NCBI GenBank assembly: GCA_050260355.1 | Contig: JBLNBZ010000116.1 | Span: forward strand, 1-34,394 | Length of the DNA stretch: 34,394 nucleotides | Origin: CADEFX01 sp050260355 | Lineage (GTDB): Bacteria; Pseudomonadota; Alphaproteobacteria; Rhizobiales; Hyphomicrobiaceae | Direction: 5' to 3' | In this document: positions 8,507 to 16,631 of the stretch, piece after piece | How positions within the stretch are numbered: the first letter of the stretch is position 1 | How the letters are laid out: each line of letters begins with the position of its first letter | Notes under the pieces: model-generated | The model's database searches: none | The model's input: the letters and a program-made list of their open reading frames with translations, nothing else | What the model was told of the DNA's origin: nothing | Position numbers and translations under genes: made by a program

Positions 8507-10765
8507 ATGCCTTACTCCTCTTATCGGCCCGAGCTCATGGGTCGAGCGATGCTCGACCCGTCCGGTACGTTCGAGGCAGGCTCGTTTCAGTCCCTGACGC
8601 TTGTCTACACCGCGGGAACCTTCGGCATCGACGACACCGGCTCGATCAAGATCGGCTTTCGCTTTGCCACCGATTTCGGCCCCGTTCAGTTCGACCAGCC
8701 CGATGCACCCGGCTACACGACGGCAGAGGCCTCCAATGGAGCCAAGCTCGAGCTGAGGTGGGAGTTCAAGCGCAACATCCGCCCGTGGAGCCGCGCCCTC
8801 TACATCGGCGTGGCCAAGCATTTTCTTGCCCCCGGAGACACCATCACCATCCGGTTCGGAGATCGGCGATCCGGATCGCCCGGCGTGCGCATGCAGACAT
8901 ACTGCGAAAGCCGATTCGAGTTCCGCGTCTTTGTCGACGCGATTGCGACGTACGACTATGTCGCTCTGCCGCAAAGCCCGGCGATAACGCTCGTTCCCGG
9001 CCCTCCGGCAAGATGGCGCGCGCTGTTGCCGACGCTGGTTCGCGCCGGCGAGCCTTTCCGCCTGGCCATCAAGCCGGAGGACAAATGGGGCAATCCGTCG
9101 GATCGGGCAGATGCGCTGCTCCGGCTCGTGCCGTCTGCGCCAGTGCGCGGCCTGCCGAAGGAGACGCGGATTTCGAAAGGGCAGTTCGCCGCGGTCTTCG
9201 AAGACCTCAGCGTCGATGCACCGGCCGACCTGCACATCGATGTGCTCGGCGAGAAGGGCGAGCTGCTCTGCCGTACGAATCCGCTGCGCGTCGGTGATCC
9301 CTCGCGCCGGCTGGTTCATTACTGGGGCGACACGCACGGTCAGTCCAACGAGACGCTCGGCACGAACTCGGCACGCGAGTACTTCATTTTCGGCCGCGAC
9401 CGGGCGTTCCTCGACGTGATGGGTCACCAGGGCAACGATTTCCAGATCACGGACGCATTCTGGCGCGAGCTCAACGCGCTCACCGCCGAATTCGACGATC
9501 CGGGCCGGTTCGTGTGCATCCCGGGTTACGAGTGGAGCGCCAACACCGCCATCGGCGGTGACCGCAACGTGCACTACCGGCGCGAGGGCGAGACCATCCA
9601 CCGGTCCTCGCGCGCCCAGATCGCGGATCCGGCCGACATGGCCGATGAGGCCTCGGACGCGCACACGGCGCACGAGCTGTTCGCCAAGCTTGCAAACAAG
9701 GACTGCATCGTCGTGGCTCATATCGGCGGCCGCTATGCGGATATCGCGTTCGCGCACGATGGACGCCTGGAGACGGCGGTCGAGGTGCATTCTGCCTGGG
9801 GTACGTTCGAATGGCTGCTCTGGGACGCTTTCGAGAAGGGCTACCGGGTCGGCATCGTCGCCAACTCGGACGGGCACAAGGGCCGACCGGGAGCCTGCTA
9901 TCCGGGGGCCTCGTTCTTCGGGAGCTCTGGCGGCCTGACCTGCTTCATGGCCGAGCGCCTGGATCGCGACGCGATCTTCGAGTGCATGCGCCGCCGGCGG
10001 CACTACGCGACGACTGGAAATCGCATGCTGCTGTCGGTCGAGGCGCACACGGACTCGGACGCCGCGCTGTTCGCGCGCGATCCGGACGTCTTTCCGTCGG
10101 CAGAGGCCACATCGACCCGCAGGCTCGAGATGGGCGATATCGCGCGCGTGTCCGATGACGATGTCGATCTCGCGATCGAGGTTCACGGCTCGGCACCGAT
10201 CGAGCGGATCGACATCTTCGATGGCCCCACACTGGTCGACACGGTGCGGCCTTTCGCGGAGAAGGACCTCGGGCGGCGCATCCGCCTCGTCTATCAGGGT
10301 GCGGAGTACCGCGGGCGCGCTCGCACCACGACGTGGGACGGCTCGCTGAGGGTCAAGGACAACGACATCGTGCGCGCCCGGATGTTCAACAACTGGAACC
10401 TCGACCGGGGTATCCAGCTCCAGGATGCGGGCCTGTTGAGCTGGACTGCCGTCACCACCGGCAATTTCGGCGGCATCGATCTGTGGCTCGACCACCCGAC
10501 GCACGGCTACCTCGAGTTCGAGACGCCGCACTGCCGCGGCCGCCGCAGCATCGCCTCGGTGTGCCTGCAAGATCACGTGTTCTCCGCCGGAGGGCTCGAT
10601 CGCGCCGTCAAGCTGTCGCGCTTGCCTGAGCAGATGACGGTGACGCGCATGAAATTCACCCGCAAGGTTCACCTGCAGCACACGGGCGATACGCGCCTCT
10701 TCATCCGCGTCACGCAGGAGGACGGGCATCGCGCCTGGTCCAGCCCGATCTACTTGTTCCGCTGA
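8507..10765 (+). CDS. DUF3604 / PHP-like metal-dependent protein
   Basis: The protein has 752 residues from ATG 8507, which follows AGGAG by about six bases. The N-terminal 260 residues look like beta-rich domains (including an Ig-like stretch near 180-240: RAGEPFRLAIKPEDKWGNPS). The central domain carries probable metal ligands in the order of a PHP-type hydrolase: HYWGDTHGQ (H271, D275, H277), HQGND (H307, D311), VVAHIGG (H405) and NSDGHKG (D455, H457), ending with RRRHYATTGNR. Members of this family are annotated only as DUF3604; hydrolytic activity is inferred from the ligand pattern. No signal peptide is visible. Six bases separate it from a Nudix gene, implying cotranscription. Confidence 0.8.
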   Translation: MPYSSYRPELMGRAMLDPSGTFEAGSFQSLTLVYTAGTFGIDDTGSIKIGFRFATDFGPVQFDQPDAPGYTTAEASNGAKLELRWEFKRNIRPWSRALYIGVAKHFLAPGDTITIRFGDRRSGSPGVRMQTYCESRFEFRVFVDAIATYDYVALPQSPAITLVPGPPARWRALLPTLVRAGEPFRLAIKPEDKWGNPSDRADALLRLVPSAPVRGLPKETRISKGQFAAVFEDLSVDAPADLHIDVLGEKGELLCRTNPLRVGDPSRRLVHYWGDTHGQSNETLGTNSAREYFIFGRDRAFLDVMGHQGNDFQITDAFWRELNALTAEFDDPGRFVCIPGYEWSANTAIGGDRNVHYRREGETIHRSSRAQIADPADMADEASDAHTAHELFAKLANKDCIVVAHIGGRYADIAFAHDGRLETAVEVHSAWGTFEWLLWDAFEKGYRVGIVANSDGHKGRPGACYPGASFFGSSGGLTCFMAERLDRDAIFECMRRRRHYATTGNRMLLSVEAHTDSDAALFARDPDVFPSAEATSTRRLEMGDIARVSDDDVDLAIEVHGSAPIERIDIFDGPTLVDTVRPFAEKDLGRRIRLVYQGAEYRGRARTTTWDGSLRVKDNDIVRARMFNNWNLDRGIQLQDAGLLSWTAVTTGNFGGIDLWLDHPTHGYLEFETPHCRGRRSIASVCLQDHVFSAGGLDRAVKLSRLPEQMTVTRMKFTRKVHLQHTGDTRLFIRVTQEDGHRAWSSPIYLFR

Positions 10766-10771
10766 CAGCCG

Positions 10772-11209
10772 ATGGCACGCACAATTCAACGCTTCGAGGT
10801 CTCCCTCAAGGCCTTCATCGTGCGCGACGGGCGCGCGCTGCTCGTGCGCGAAGCCGACACGGGCTACTGGGAGCTGCCCGGAGGCCGCATCGATGTCGGC
10901 GAGGAATGGGAGTCGCATGATGCGGTCCTGGCCCGCGAGATCGCAGAGGAGCTCGGCGCCGCGTTTCGCGTGGAGGTCGGCGGCGAGACCGTGACCTGGA
11001 CCAGGCGGCGACCGTCGGACGGAGTCTTCCAGTTCGTGGTCGGACGCGTATGCCGGCACGTTGCGGGCGAGCCGGTGCTCTCCGACGAGCACGACGACCT
11101 GGCGTGGGTGATGCCCGGCGAATGGCGAAGCCTGCAACTGCCGCCCGAGTCCGGCTACGCTGCAGCCCTCGACCGGCTCTGGCAGCGTGCTGCGCTTCTC
11201 GAGAGGTAG
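10772..11209 (+). CDS. Nudix hydrolase domain protein
   Basis: This 145-residue single-domain protein starts six bases after the DUF3604 stop. The Nudix box is recognisable as G38-RIDVG-E44 and R55-E-IAEE-L-G62, but ten residues rather than the canonical seven separate the glutamate from the RE pair, a three-residue insertion in the loop. The REIAEELG helix with its metal-binding glutamates is intact. Nudix enzymes cleave nucleoside diphosphates linked to another moiety; the substrate here cannot be predicted. Close linkage suggests it works with the DUF3604 protein. It ends nine bases from the convergent uvrC gene. Confidence 0.85.
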   Translation: MARTIQRFEVSLKAFIVRDGRALLVREADTGYWELPGGRIDVGEEWESHDAVLAREIAEELGAAFRVEVGGETVTWTRRRPSDGVFQFVVGRVCRHVAGEPVLSDEHDDLAWVMPGEWRSLQLPPESGYAAALDRLWQRAALLER

Positions 11210-11218
11210 ATCCCGCGC

Positions 11219-13411
11219 TCACGTATCGCGCTCGTGGAAGAAGTCGTAGATGCGCTGCGCCATGTCGTTCGAGATGCCGACGACGGCCTTGAGGTCTTCC
11301 ACGCCGGCGCGGCTCACGGCCTTGGCTGAGCCGAAATGCTTGAGCAGCGCGCGCCTGCGCGTGGGACCGATGCCGGCGATCTCATCGAGCGGATTGGCGC
11401 CGATCGACCTCGAGCGCCGCGCGCGATGCGAGCCGATGGCGAAGCGGTGCGCCTCATCGCGCAAGCGCTGGATGAAATAGAGCACCGGATCGCGCGGCTC
11501 CAGCATGAGCGGCTTGCTCCGGCCAGGGATGTGGAAGTGCTCGCGACCCGCGTCCCGATCGGGGCCCTTGGCGACGCCGATGACAGCAATTCCCTCCACG
11601 CCGAGCTCGCTGATCACCGCCTGCGCCACGCCGAGCTGGCCTGCGCCGCCGTCGATCAGCACCAGATCGGGCCGCTCGGGAAACTCCTCCACGCCGGAGG
11701 CCTCCTCCTCGCCGCCATCCACGCTGTCGGCTCCGCACGGCTCCTCGCCTTCCGGCAAGCTTGTCCGCTGCGACGGGCTCCTCTTGTCGGCGGGCAGCAC
11801 ACCGAAAGCGATCGAGTCGGCGCCGCGCTCGGTTCTCGGCGGAGGCGCCGGCTCGGCGATGCGTGCCAACGCAGCAGCGTCCGGCGCCGTCTCCGCTTGC
11901 GCGGCACTTGCCTGCTCGGCCTGATCGGCCGCCTCGCCGTTTGCAGCGGCCGTCGATGCGCCCTGCGTGCTCGCTATCAAGCGCTTGAAGCGGCGCGTCA
12001 GCACCTCGCGCATCATGGCGTAGTCGTCGCCCGGCGCCAGATCCTGCGACTTGATGTTGAACTTGCGGTACTGCCCTTTCACGAAGCCGTCGGCGCCGGC
12101 AACGATCATGGCACCGACGGCATTCGTGCCGGAGATATGGCTGTTGTCGAACACCTCGATGCGGCGCGGCGGACGCGGAAGGTCCAATCGCTCGGCCAAG
12201 CCCTCGAGCAAGCGCCGCTGCGAGGAGCTCTCGGCCAGCTTGCGCCCCAGCGCCTCGCGTGCATTGGCAAGCGCATGCTCGATGAGCCCGGTCTTGGCGC
12301 CACGCTGCGGCACCCTGATCTCGACGCGGCGCTCGGCCTTGGAGGAAAGCGCCTCCATCAGCAGCTCGCGATCGGGCAGGTCGTGCGAAAGCAGGATCAG
12401 CCGAGGCACGGGCTTGTCGTCGTAGAACTGGGCGATGAAGCTCGACAGCACCTCGTCGACAGGAAGCGAGCGGTCCGCGCGCGGGAAGTAAGCACGGTTG
12501 CCCCAATTCTGGCGCGAGCGGAAGAAGAAAACCTGTATGCAGGTCTGTCCGCCGTCCTGATGCGCGGCGAACACGTCGGCTTCCTCGATGCCTTCCGGAT
12601 TGATGGTCTGGTCGGCGGTGATGTGGCTGATGGCTTGCAGCCGGTTGCGCAGGCCGGCAGCACGCTCGAACTCCAGCTTATCGGCGGCTTCCGCCATCAT
12701 GGCCTGCAGCCGCGTCCTCACCTCCTGGCTCTCGCCCTTGAGGAAGCGGGAGGCTTCCTCGACCAGGCGGTTGTAGTCCTCGAGCGAAATCTCGCGGGTG
12801 CAAGGCGCCGAGCAGCGCTTGATCTGATAGAGCAGGCACGGCCGCGTGCGGCTCTCGTACACCGCATCAGAGCACGAGCGCAGCAGGAAGGCGCGCTGCA
12901 ACGTGTTGATGGCACGGTTGACGGCGCCGGCCGACGCAAACGGCCCGAAGTAATCGCCTTTGCGATTGCGCGCGCCACGATGCTTGATGATTTGCGCCGC
13001 CTCGTGGTCGCGTGTCAGCAGAATGTAGGGAAACGATTTGTCGTCGCGCAGCAGCACGTTGAAGCGCGGACGGAAGCGCTTGATGAGGTTGGCCTCGAGC
13101 AGCAGCGCCTCCGACTCCGTGCGCGTCGTCACGAACTCCATCGCCGCTGTCGCTGAGATCATGCGCGCGATGCGGTTGGTGTGGCCTCCAAGGCGGATGT
13201 AGTTGGTGACGCGCGCCTTCAGCGAGCGCGCCTTGCCGACGTAAATGACGTCGCCGGCCGCATCGATCATGCGGTAGACGCCGGGCGAGGACGGCAGCGT
13301 CTTGAGATAGCCGGCGATGACCTCCGGCCCGCTCTTGCGCGGGCGAGCGGCTTCGGGCGCCTCGAGCAGGGCGTCAGCGGCCGGCGCGTTGCCTGTTTCC
13401 TTGGTTGGCAT
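11219..13411 (-). CDS. uvrC: Excinuclease ABC subunit C (UvrC)
   Basis: The 730-residue protein makes the dual incisions of nucleotide excision repair. The order is: a GIY-YIG nuclease domain (GVY 44-46, IYVGKARSLKARV from 56), a cysteine-containing segment (RPCLLYQIKRCSAPC), a UVR helical hairpin around residue 235-265 for UvrB contact, an RNase H-like nuclease (EVFDNSHISGTNAVG, then DLVLIDGGAGQLG from 582), and a C-terminal helix-hairpin-helix (LDEIAGIGPTRRRALLKHFG). It is about 100 residues longer than usual. The excess is a low-complexity Ala/Glu/Pro/Gln-rich insertion at about 480-580, inside the RNase H-like domain. An N-terminal extension of about 25 residues is also present. Confidence 0.96.
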   Translation of the reverse strand: MPTKETGNAPAADALLEAPEAARPRKSGPEVIAGYLKTLPSSPGVYRMIDAAGDVIYVGKARSLKARVTNYIRLGGHTNRIARMISATAAMEFVTTRTESEALLLEANLIKRFRPRFNVLLRDDKSFPYILLTRDHEAAQIIKHRGARNRKGDYFGPFASAGAVNRAINTLQRAFLLRSCSDAVYESRTRPCLLYQIKRCSAPCTREISLEDYNRLVEEASRFLKGESQEVRTRLQAMMAEAADKLEFERAAGLRNRLQAISHITADQTINPEGIEEADVFAAHQDGGQTCIQVFFFRSRQNWGNRAYFPRADRSLPVDEVLSSFIAQFYDDKPVPRLILLSHDLPDRELLMEALSSKAERRVEIRVPQRGAKTGLIEHALANAREALGRKLAESSSQRRLLEGLAERLDLPRPPRRIEVFDNSHISGTNAVGAMIVAGADGFVKGQYRKFNIKSQDLAPGDDYAMMREVLTRRFKRLIASTQGASTAAANGEAADQAEQASAAQAETAPDAAALARIAEPAPPPRTERGADSIAFGVLPADKRSPSQRTSLPEGEEPCGADSVDGGEEEASGVEEFPERPDLVLIDGGAGQLGVAQAVISELGVEGIAVIGVAKGPDRDAGREHFHIPGRSKPLMLEPRDPVLYFIQRLRDEAHRFAIGSHRARRSRSIGANPLDEIAGIGPTRRRALLKHFGSAKAVSRAGVEDLKAVVGISNDMAQRIYDFFHERDT

Positions 13412-13467
13412 GACAGAGAGGTAAGCGAAGGGCCGGCTCGGGTCCAGGGGCGGAAGCGCTACGGCCG

Positions 13468-13520
13468 CCTATTGCGGCGAGCACGCGCCGCGGCTCCCGC
13501 CCGCCGGCGGGGCTGAAGCA
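13468..13520 (-). pseudogene. Decayed duplicate of the ArsR-type gene 3' end
   Basis: This stretch aligns with the last ~66 bases of the ArsR-type gene (13965-14034): both begin CCTATTGCGGCGAG and share GCTCCCGC-CGCCGGC-GGGCTGAA, with a 14-base gap in this copy. In the reading direction it would encode FSPAGGREPRR, close to FSPAGERELRR in the intact gene. No longer frame or start is preserved, so it is a remnant. The two copies lie in direct orientation on either side of the doxX gene. Confidence 0.55.
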
Positions 13521-13539
13521 CAAGGATGCAGCCCGCCTG

Positions 13540-13932
13540 TCAGGATCGCCCGCGCGCCGCATCGAGGCTCCAGGGGCCGGGTCCCGCGAACACGAGATAG
13601 AAAAAGATGATCGACCACAGCAGCACATAGTCGCCGTGGTTCTCGGCGGGGAAAAGGCTGACCGGAGCATGCGCCTTCAGGTAGTCGCCCGCCATCGCGA
13701 CGGACAGCAGGAGAGCGGCAGGACGCGTAAAAAGGCCGATGACCACGAGTGCGCTGCCGAAGAACTCGATGATACCGAGCAGACCCATTTTCGAGAGCAG
13801 CGGCGGCATCGGCAAATCCGCTCCCGGAAAGCCGAACAGCTTCTGCGATCCGTGCATCAAAAGCAGCCCTGCCGCCACGATACGCAAGAGGCTCAGGACG
13901 CGTGGGGCCCAGGCATGCAACGTTTCGCGCAT
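13540..13932 (-). CDS. DoxX family membrane protein
   Basis: ATG 13932 gives 130 residues; longer in-frame extension would run antisense through the ArsR gene. Four hydrophobic segments are visible (about 12-30, 48-68, 72-90, 100-120), with the DoxX hallmarks LLLMHGSQKLFGFPG and IEFFGSALVVIGLFTRPAALLLS. DoxX proteins are small inner-membrane proteins linked to quinone or thiol redox and stress pathways in various bacteria; the exact role here is unknown. It begins 32 bases after the ArsR-type stop on the same strand, so the two probably form an operon. Confidence 0.88.
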   Translation of the reverse strand: MRETLHAWAPRVLSLLRIVAAGLLLMHGSQKLFGFPGADLPMPPLLSKMGLLGIIEFFGSALVVIGLFTRPAALLLSVAMAGDYLKAHAPVSLFPAENHGDYVLLWSIIFFYLVFAGPGPWSLDAARGRS

Positions 13933-13964
13933 GATGCGAACTCCTCGGCTCGCCGGCTTCGATC

Positions 13965-14666
13965 CTATTGCGGCGAGGCGTTGACACCGAACATGCGCCT
14001 CAGCTCCCGCTCGCCGGCAGGGCTGAAACGCACGATGCGACCGCTCCTCTCCCGATGCGCCCATTTGAGCTGATAGAAGCGCTCGAGCAGGGCTGCGCCC
14101 AGGGCGCCGGCAAGATGCGAGCGCCGCTCGCTCCAATCGAGGCACGTTTTGCACAGCGGCCGGCGCATCCGGCCGAGGGAGGACAGATCGATGCCGAAGT
14201 CGGCAAGCGCCCGCTCGCCCTTGGCCGTGAGCTCGGGAGACTGGGGGGAGGCGGTGACGGCGAGATAGCCCTTGCGCCGCAGCCCGTCGTAAAGGCCGAC
14301 CCCGAGATCGCCGGCGAGATGGTCGTAGCACACGCGCGCGTGACGCAGCGCCGGATCGCGCGGGCCGGTGCGGGTGCGCAGGTGGCCGACGCGCGCGGCA
14401 AGGCCCATCAGCCCCTCCAGCACATTGGCGACATCCTCCCCTGAAAGCTGGAAATAACGGTGCCGCCCCTGCCGCTCCGCCCGCACCAGACCGCCGGCTT
14501 CGAGCTTGGCCAGATGCGCACTGGCGGTGGGCAGCGTTACGCCCGCCTCATGGGCGAGCTCGGTGGCGGTCAGCGCCTTGCCGCCCATCAGCGCGGTCAG
14601 CATGTTGGCGCGCGCCGGATCGCCGACCAGGGAAGCTGCCAATGAGATGTTGGGGCCCGCCTTCAT
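13965..14666 (-). CDS. ArsR-type winged-helix transcriptional regulator
   Basis: The 233-residue protein has an N-terminal winged helix-turn-helix (LTATELAHEAGVTLPTASAHLAKLEAGGLV, about 32-61; wing RQGRHRYFQL). A long C-terminal domain includes CYDHLAGDLGV and a CxxC motif in PLCKTCLDWSERRSHLAGALG. The cysteines could sense metal or thiol stress, but this is inference. ATG 14666 starts the normal family N-terminus (MKAGPNISLAASLVGDPARAN). It is divergent from a NIPSNAP gene and upstream of doxX, both plausible targets. Its 3' end is duplicated in decayed form beyond doxX. Confidence 0.87.
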   Translation of the reverse strand: MKAGPNISLAASLVGDPARANMLTALMGGKALTATELAHEAGVTLPTASAHLAKLEAGGLVRAERQGRHRYFQLSGEDVANVLEGLMGLAARVGHLRTRTGPRDPALRHARVCYDHLAGDLGVGLYDGLRRKGYLAVTASPQSPELTAKGERALADFGIDLSSLGRMRRPLCKTCLDWSERRSHLAGALGAALLERFYQLKWAHRERSGRIVRFSPAGERELRRMFGVNASPQ

Positions 14667-14692
14667 AGTTAGATGATAGTCGAACCATTTGA

Positions 14693-14712
14693 GCGATGCA
14701 ATATGCGATGCA
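14693..14712. promoter_or_regulatory. Paired direct repeat, candidate operator
   Basis: Two copies of GCGATGCA (14693-14700 and 14705-14712) are separated by ATAT in the 71-base gap between the divergent ArsR-type and NIPSNAP genes. The 12-base period is close to one helical turn. It is a plausible but untested regulator-binding site. Confidence 0.3.
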
Positions 14713-14737
14713 GTTTCAGGACAACCGGAGGCTCGTC

Positions 14738-15043
14738 ATGGCCATCACGTGCTGCATCAGGTACACGCTCGATCCTTTCCAGCGCGATGCGTTCGAGGAA
14801 TACGCGCACCGCTGGGGCACGATCATTCCGCGCTGCGGCGGCGATCTCATCGGCTATTTCCTGCCGCACGAGGGCACCAACAACATCGCGCTCGCTCTCA
14901 TCTCGTTCGAGAGCCTGGCGGCGTACGAAGCCTATCGCGCGCGTCTCAAGGCGGATCCCGAAGGGTCGGCCAACTTCGCGTTCGCCGAGGAGAAGCGCTT
15001 CATTCTGGCGGAGGAGCGCACCTTCCTGCGCGGCGTCGCCTAG
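14738..15043 (+). CDS. NIPSNAP family protein
   Basis: The start at ATG 14738 is chosen because CCGGAGG lies seven bases upstream; an earlier ATG at 14696 lacks a ribosome-binding site. The product has 101 residues. The pattern ITCCIRYTLDPFQRDAFEEY, then WGTIIPRCGGDLIGYFLPHEG and ALISFESLAAYEAYRARL, fits the NIPSNAP dimeric ferredoxin-like alpha/beta-barrel fold. Bacterial members are small cytoplasmic proteins of uncertain role. The divergent ArsR-type gene 71 bases away probably controls it. Confidence 0.85.
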   Translation: MAITCCIRYTLDPFQRDAFEEYAHRWGTIIPRCGGDLIGYFLPHEGTNNIALALISFESLAAYEAYRARLKADPEGSANFAFAEEKRFILAEERTFLRGVA

Positions 15044-15203
15044 CGGCACGACTGTGCGATAGCGACAATCGTGTCAGCACAGCCACAGCGCGCGACAAAT
15101 CCCTTGGCCCACCCTGCTGCCTGTGGACGCCGCCGAAGCATGTGACCTAGCCTGCAGCTCATTTGAAGAGTGCTGAGTGTCGGGTGGTGGGGCGGGTGGG
15201 CGT

Positions 15204-16202
15204 ATGTTGAAGCGTTTTCAGCGCTGGCTAGGCGCGCTTTTTATTTCGACGATGACGGGATGCGTCAACGCGCAGGACTTGGATGCGCTCATCACTGTCA
15301 TGCAGTTCGAGCCGTCGCCATTGAGCGGCGTAAAGCCCGACGATCTGCGTATGTATCTCATTGCGCCGGTAAGTCCATTCGACGACGCCATGTCCTCCCA
15401 GATCAAGGGATTGGCTCCGGCCGATCCGGACTTCCTGGATTTCGTGAAAAGGCACTGCAATCCGGATCGGCATGCCGAGCCCGATGTTACTCGCTACGCG
15501 CTGTTCGCAGGGCCCGAGCTCATCGTTGCTGCTGGCCAATGGCTCTACAATACGGCCGTCAGCGAGCTGGATGGCAGACTCAAGCGCCTGCAGGATCGAT
15601 CGAGTGCCGAGTACTACTTCCAGCGCTCGTTCCGGCAGGGCACCCCTTCATGGAACAACATCTCCTGCATCGTCATTCACCGTGGCGCCGCTGCGCAGGG
15701 GAAGGAAAAACGCCAATCTTCAGGCATGACCGCCGTGATCTCGAGGCGGGACATGGGCGCACACTCCGACACGCTGAAGCTCATCTACGCGCGGCTCGAC
15801 AACGCCGTTGCCTTGACCGGCGCCGGCACCGCAGAGAACCCGCCGAGTGTGCAAGTCGATATCGCCTTTTCAGTGCAGGCGGCGACCAAGGGCAAGGAGC
15901 GCCCCGAGATCTATCAAGTGACGCTGCAGGCCTTCAAACCGTTCAATGCCGAGCTCGGCAAGAATGCGAAGGTCTGCGGCGATGCCGCGAGCAGCGATGC
16001 GGTCCGGTGCATGTGGGAATCGGACTTGCTGCCAAAGCCGAGCAAGGGCGTGACCAGCTACTCGATCTCGGTCGTGGTGAAGGAGACCGGCTCCGGCGCG
16101 AGCAAGGCCGCAAAGGCGCGTGCGGGCCTGGAGGCGATGAACGCGCTGGTCAAGCCGAAGTTCGAGGCATGGCTCAAAGAGGTGGCGCAGAAGTCCGACT
16201 AG
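15204..16202 (+). CDS. Unrecognised exported protein, possible lipoprotein
   Basis: The 332-residue protein from ATG 15204 begins with KRFQRW and a hydrophobic stretch LGALFISTMTGC. The MTGC sequence is a near-lipobox (weak at the -3 position), so it could be a lipoprotein with acylated Cys near residue 19, or simply secreted with cleavage at VNAQ. The mature part is rich in polar residues and Lys near the C-terminus (GSGASKAAKARAGLEAMNALVKPKFEAWLKEVAQKSD). I see no known domain. A GTG/ATG choice at 15177 would only add a glycine-rich leader. It stands alone, with 160 bases before it and 430 after. Confidence 0.65.
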   Translation: MLKRFQRWLGALFISTMTGCVNAQDLDALITVMQFEPSPLSGVKPDDLRMYLIAPVSPFDDAMSSQIKGLAPADPDFLDFVKRHCNPDRHAEPDVTRYALFAGPELIVAAGQWLYNTAVSELDGRLKRLQDRSSAEYYFQRSFRQGTPSWNNISCIVIHRGAAAQGKEKRQSSGMTAVISRRDMGAHSDTLKLIYARLDNAVALTGAGTAENPPSVQVDIAFSVQAATKGKERPEIYQVTLQAFKPFNAELGKNAKVCGDAASSDAVRCMWESDLLPKPSKGVTSYSISVVVKETGSGASKAAKARAGLEAMNALVKPKFEAWLKEVAQKSD

Positions 16203-16631
16203 ATCCTGCTGCTGCCTTCGGGCTATGCGCTGCTCCCGGCTCCACGCGCGAAATTTATCCTCGGATGATCGGCCGCGGTGATACTCGGGCCCGCCTCGGC
16301 TCACGGGACGGTGCCTCCGCGCGGTGCTTCGTCTCGGCTCACGAGCCGGGGGCCGCAGTCCGATCGTCCTGTTTGATCGGTCGCCAGGCCAGCGGAGCGT
16401 CAAGGCGGGATCCGGATGCGGCGAGCATGGGCGTTCGCAGCCCATTATTGCGCTCAGGCCAGCGGGCTGACGGACGCCCTGCTTCCTGCGCCAGGCATGC
16501 CCTCGAGGGTGAGGCCCTGCGAGGCGATCGCTGCTGTCCGGACAAAGGAGACCGCCTTCATGTCGAACGGGCACGGCCCTCGGGCCCTCCCGCCGATCAG
16601 TGCCTGTGGGAGCGAGCCTGCGCCGTGGCTC
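16203..16631. other. 429-base intergenic region, no gene seen
   Basis: Neither strand offers a convincing gene between the exported-protein stop and the pntB stop. An 11-base direct repeat CTCGGCTCACG occurs at 16295-16305 and 16333-16343. The second copy is part of a perfect inverted repeat CGGCTC-AC-GAGCCG (16335-16348). No T-tract terminator for pntB is visible. The function is unknown. Confidence 0.4.

Noticed and set aside
8495..11137. Very long open frame on the minus strand opposite the DUF3604 and Nudix genes
   Set aside because: It is the antisense shadow of GC-rich coding sequence; it shows no family motif, is rich in Arg/Ala/Asp, and both plus-strand genes have clear domains and ribosome-binding sites.
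16560..16631. Small plus-strand gene starting at ATG 16560
   Set aside because: The frame simply runs into the antisense of pntB; no domain or independent stop supports it, although an AAAGGAG lies upstream.
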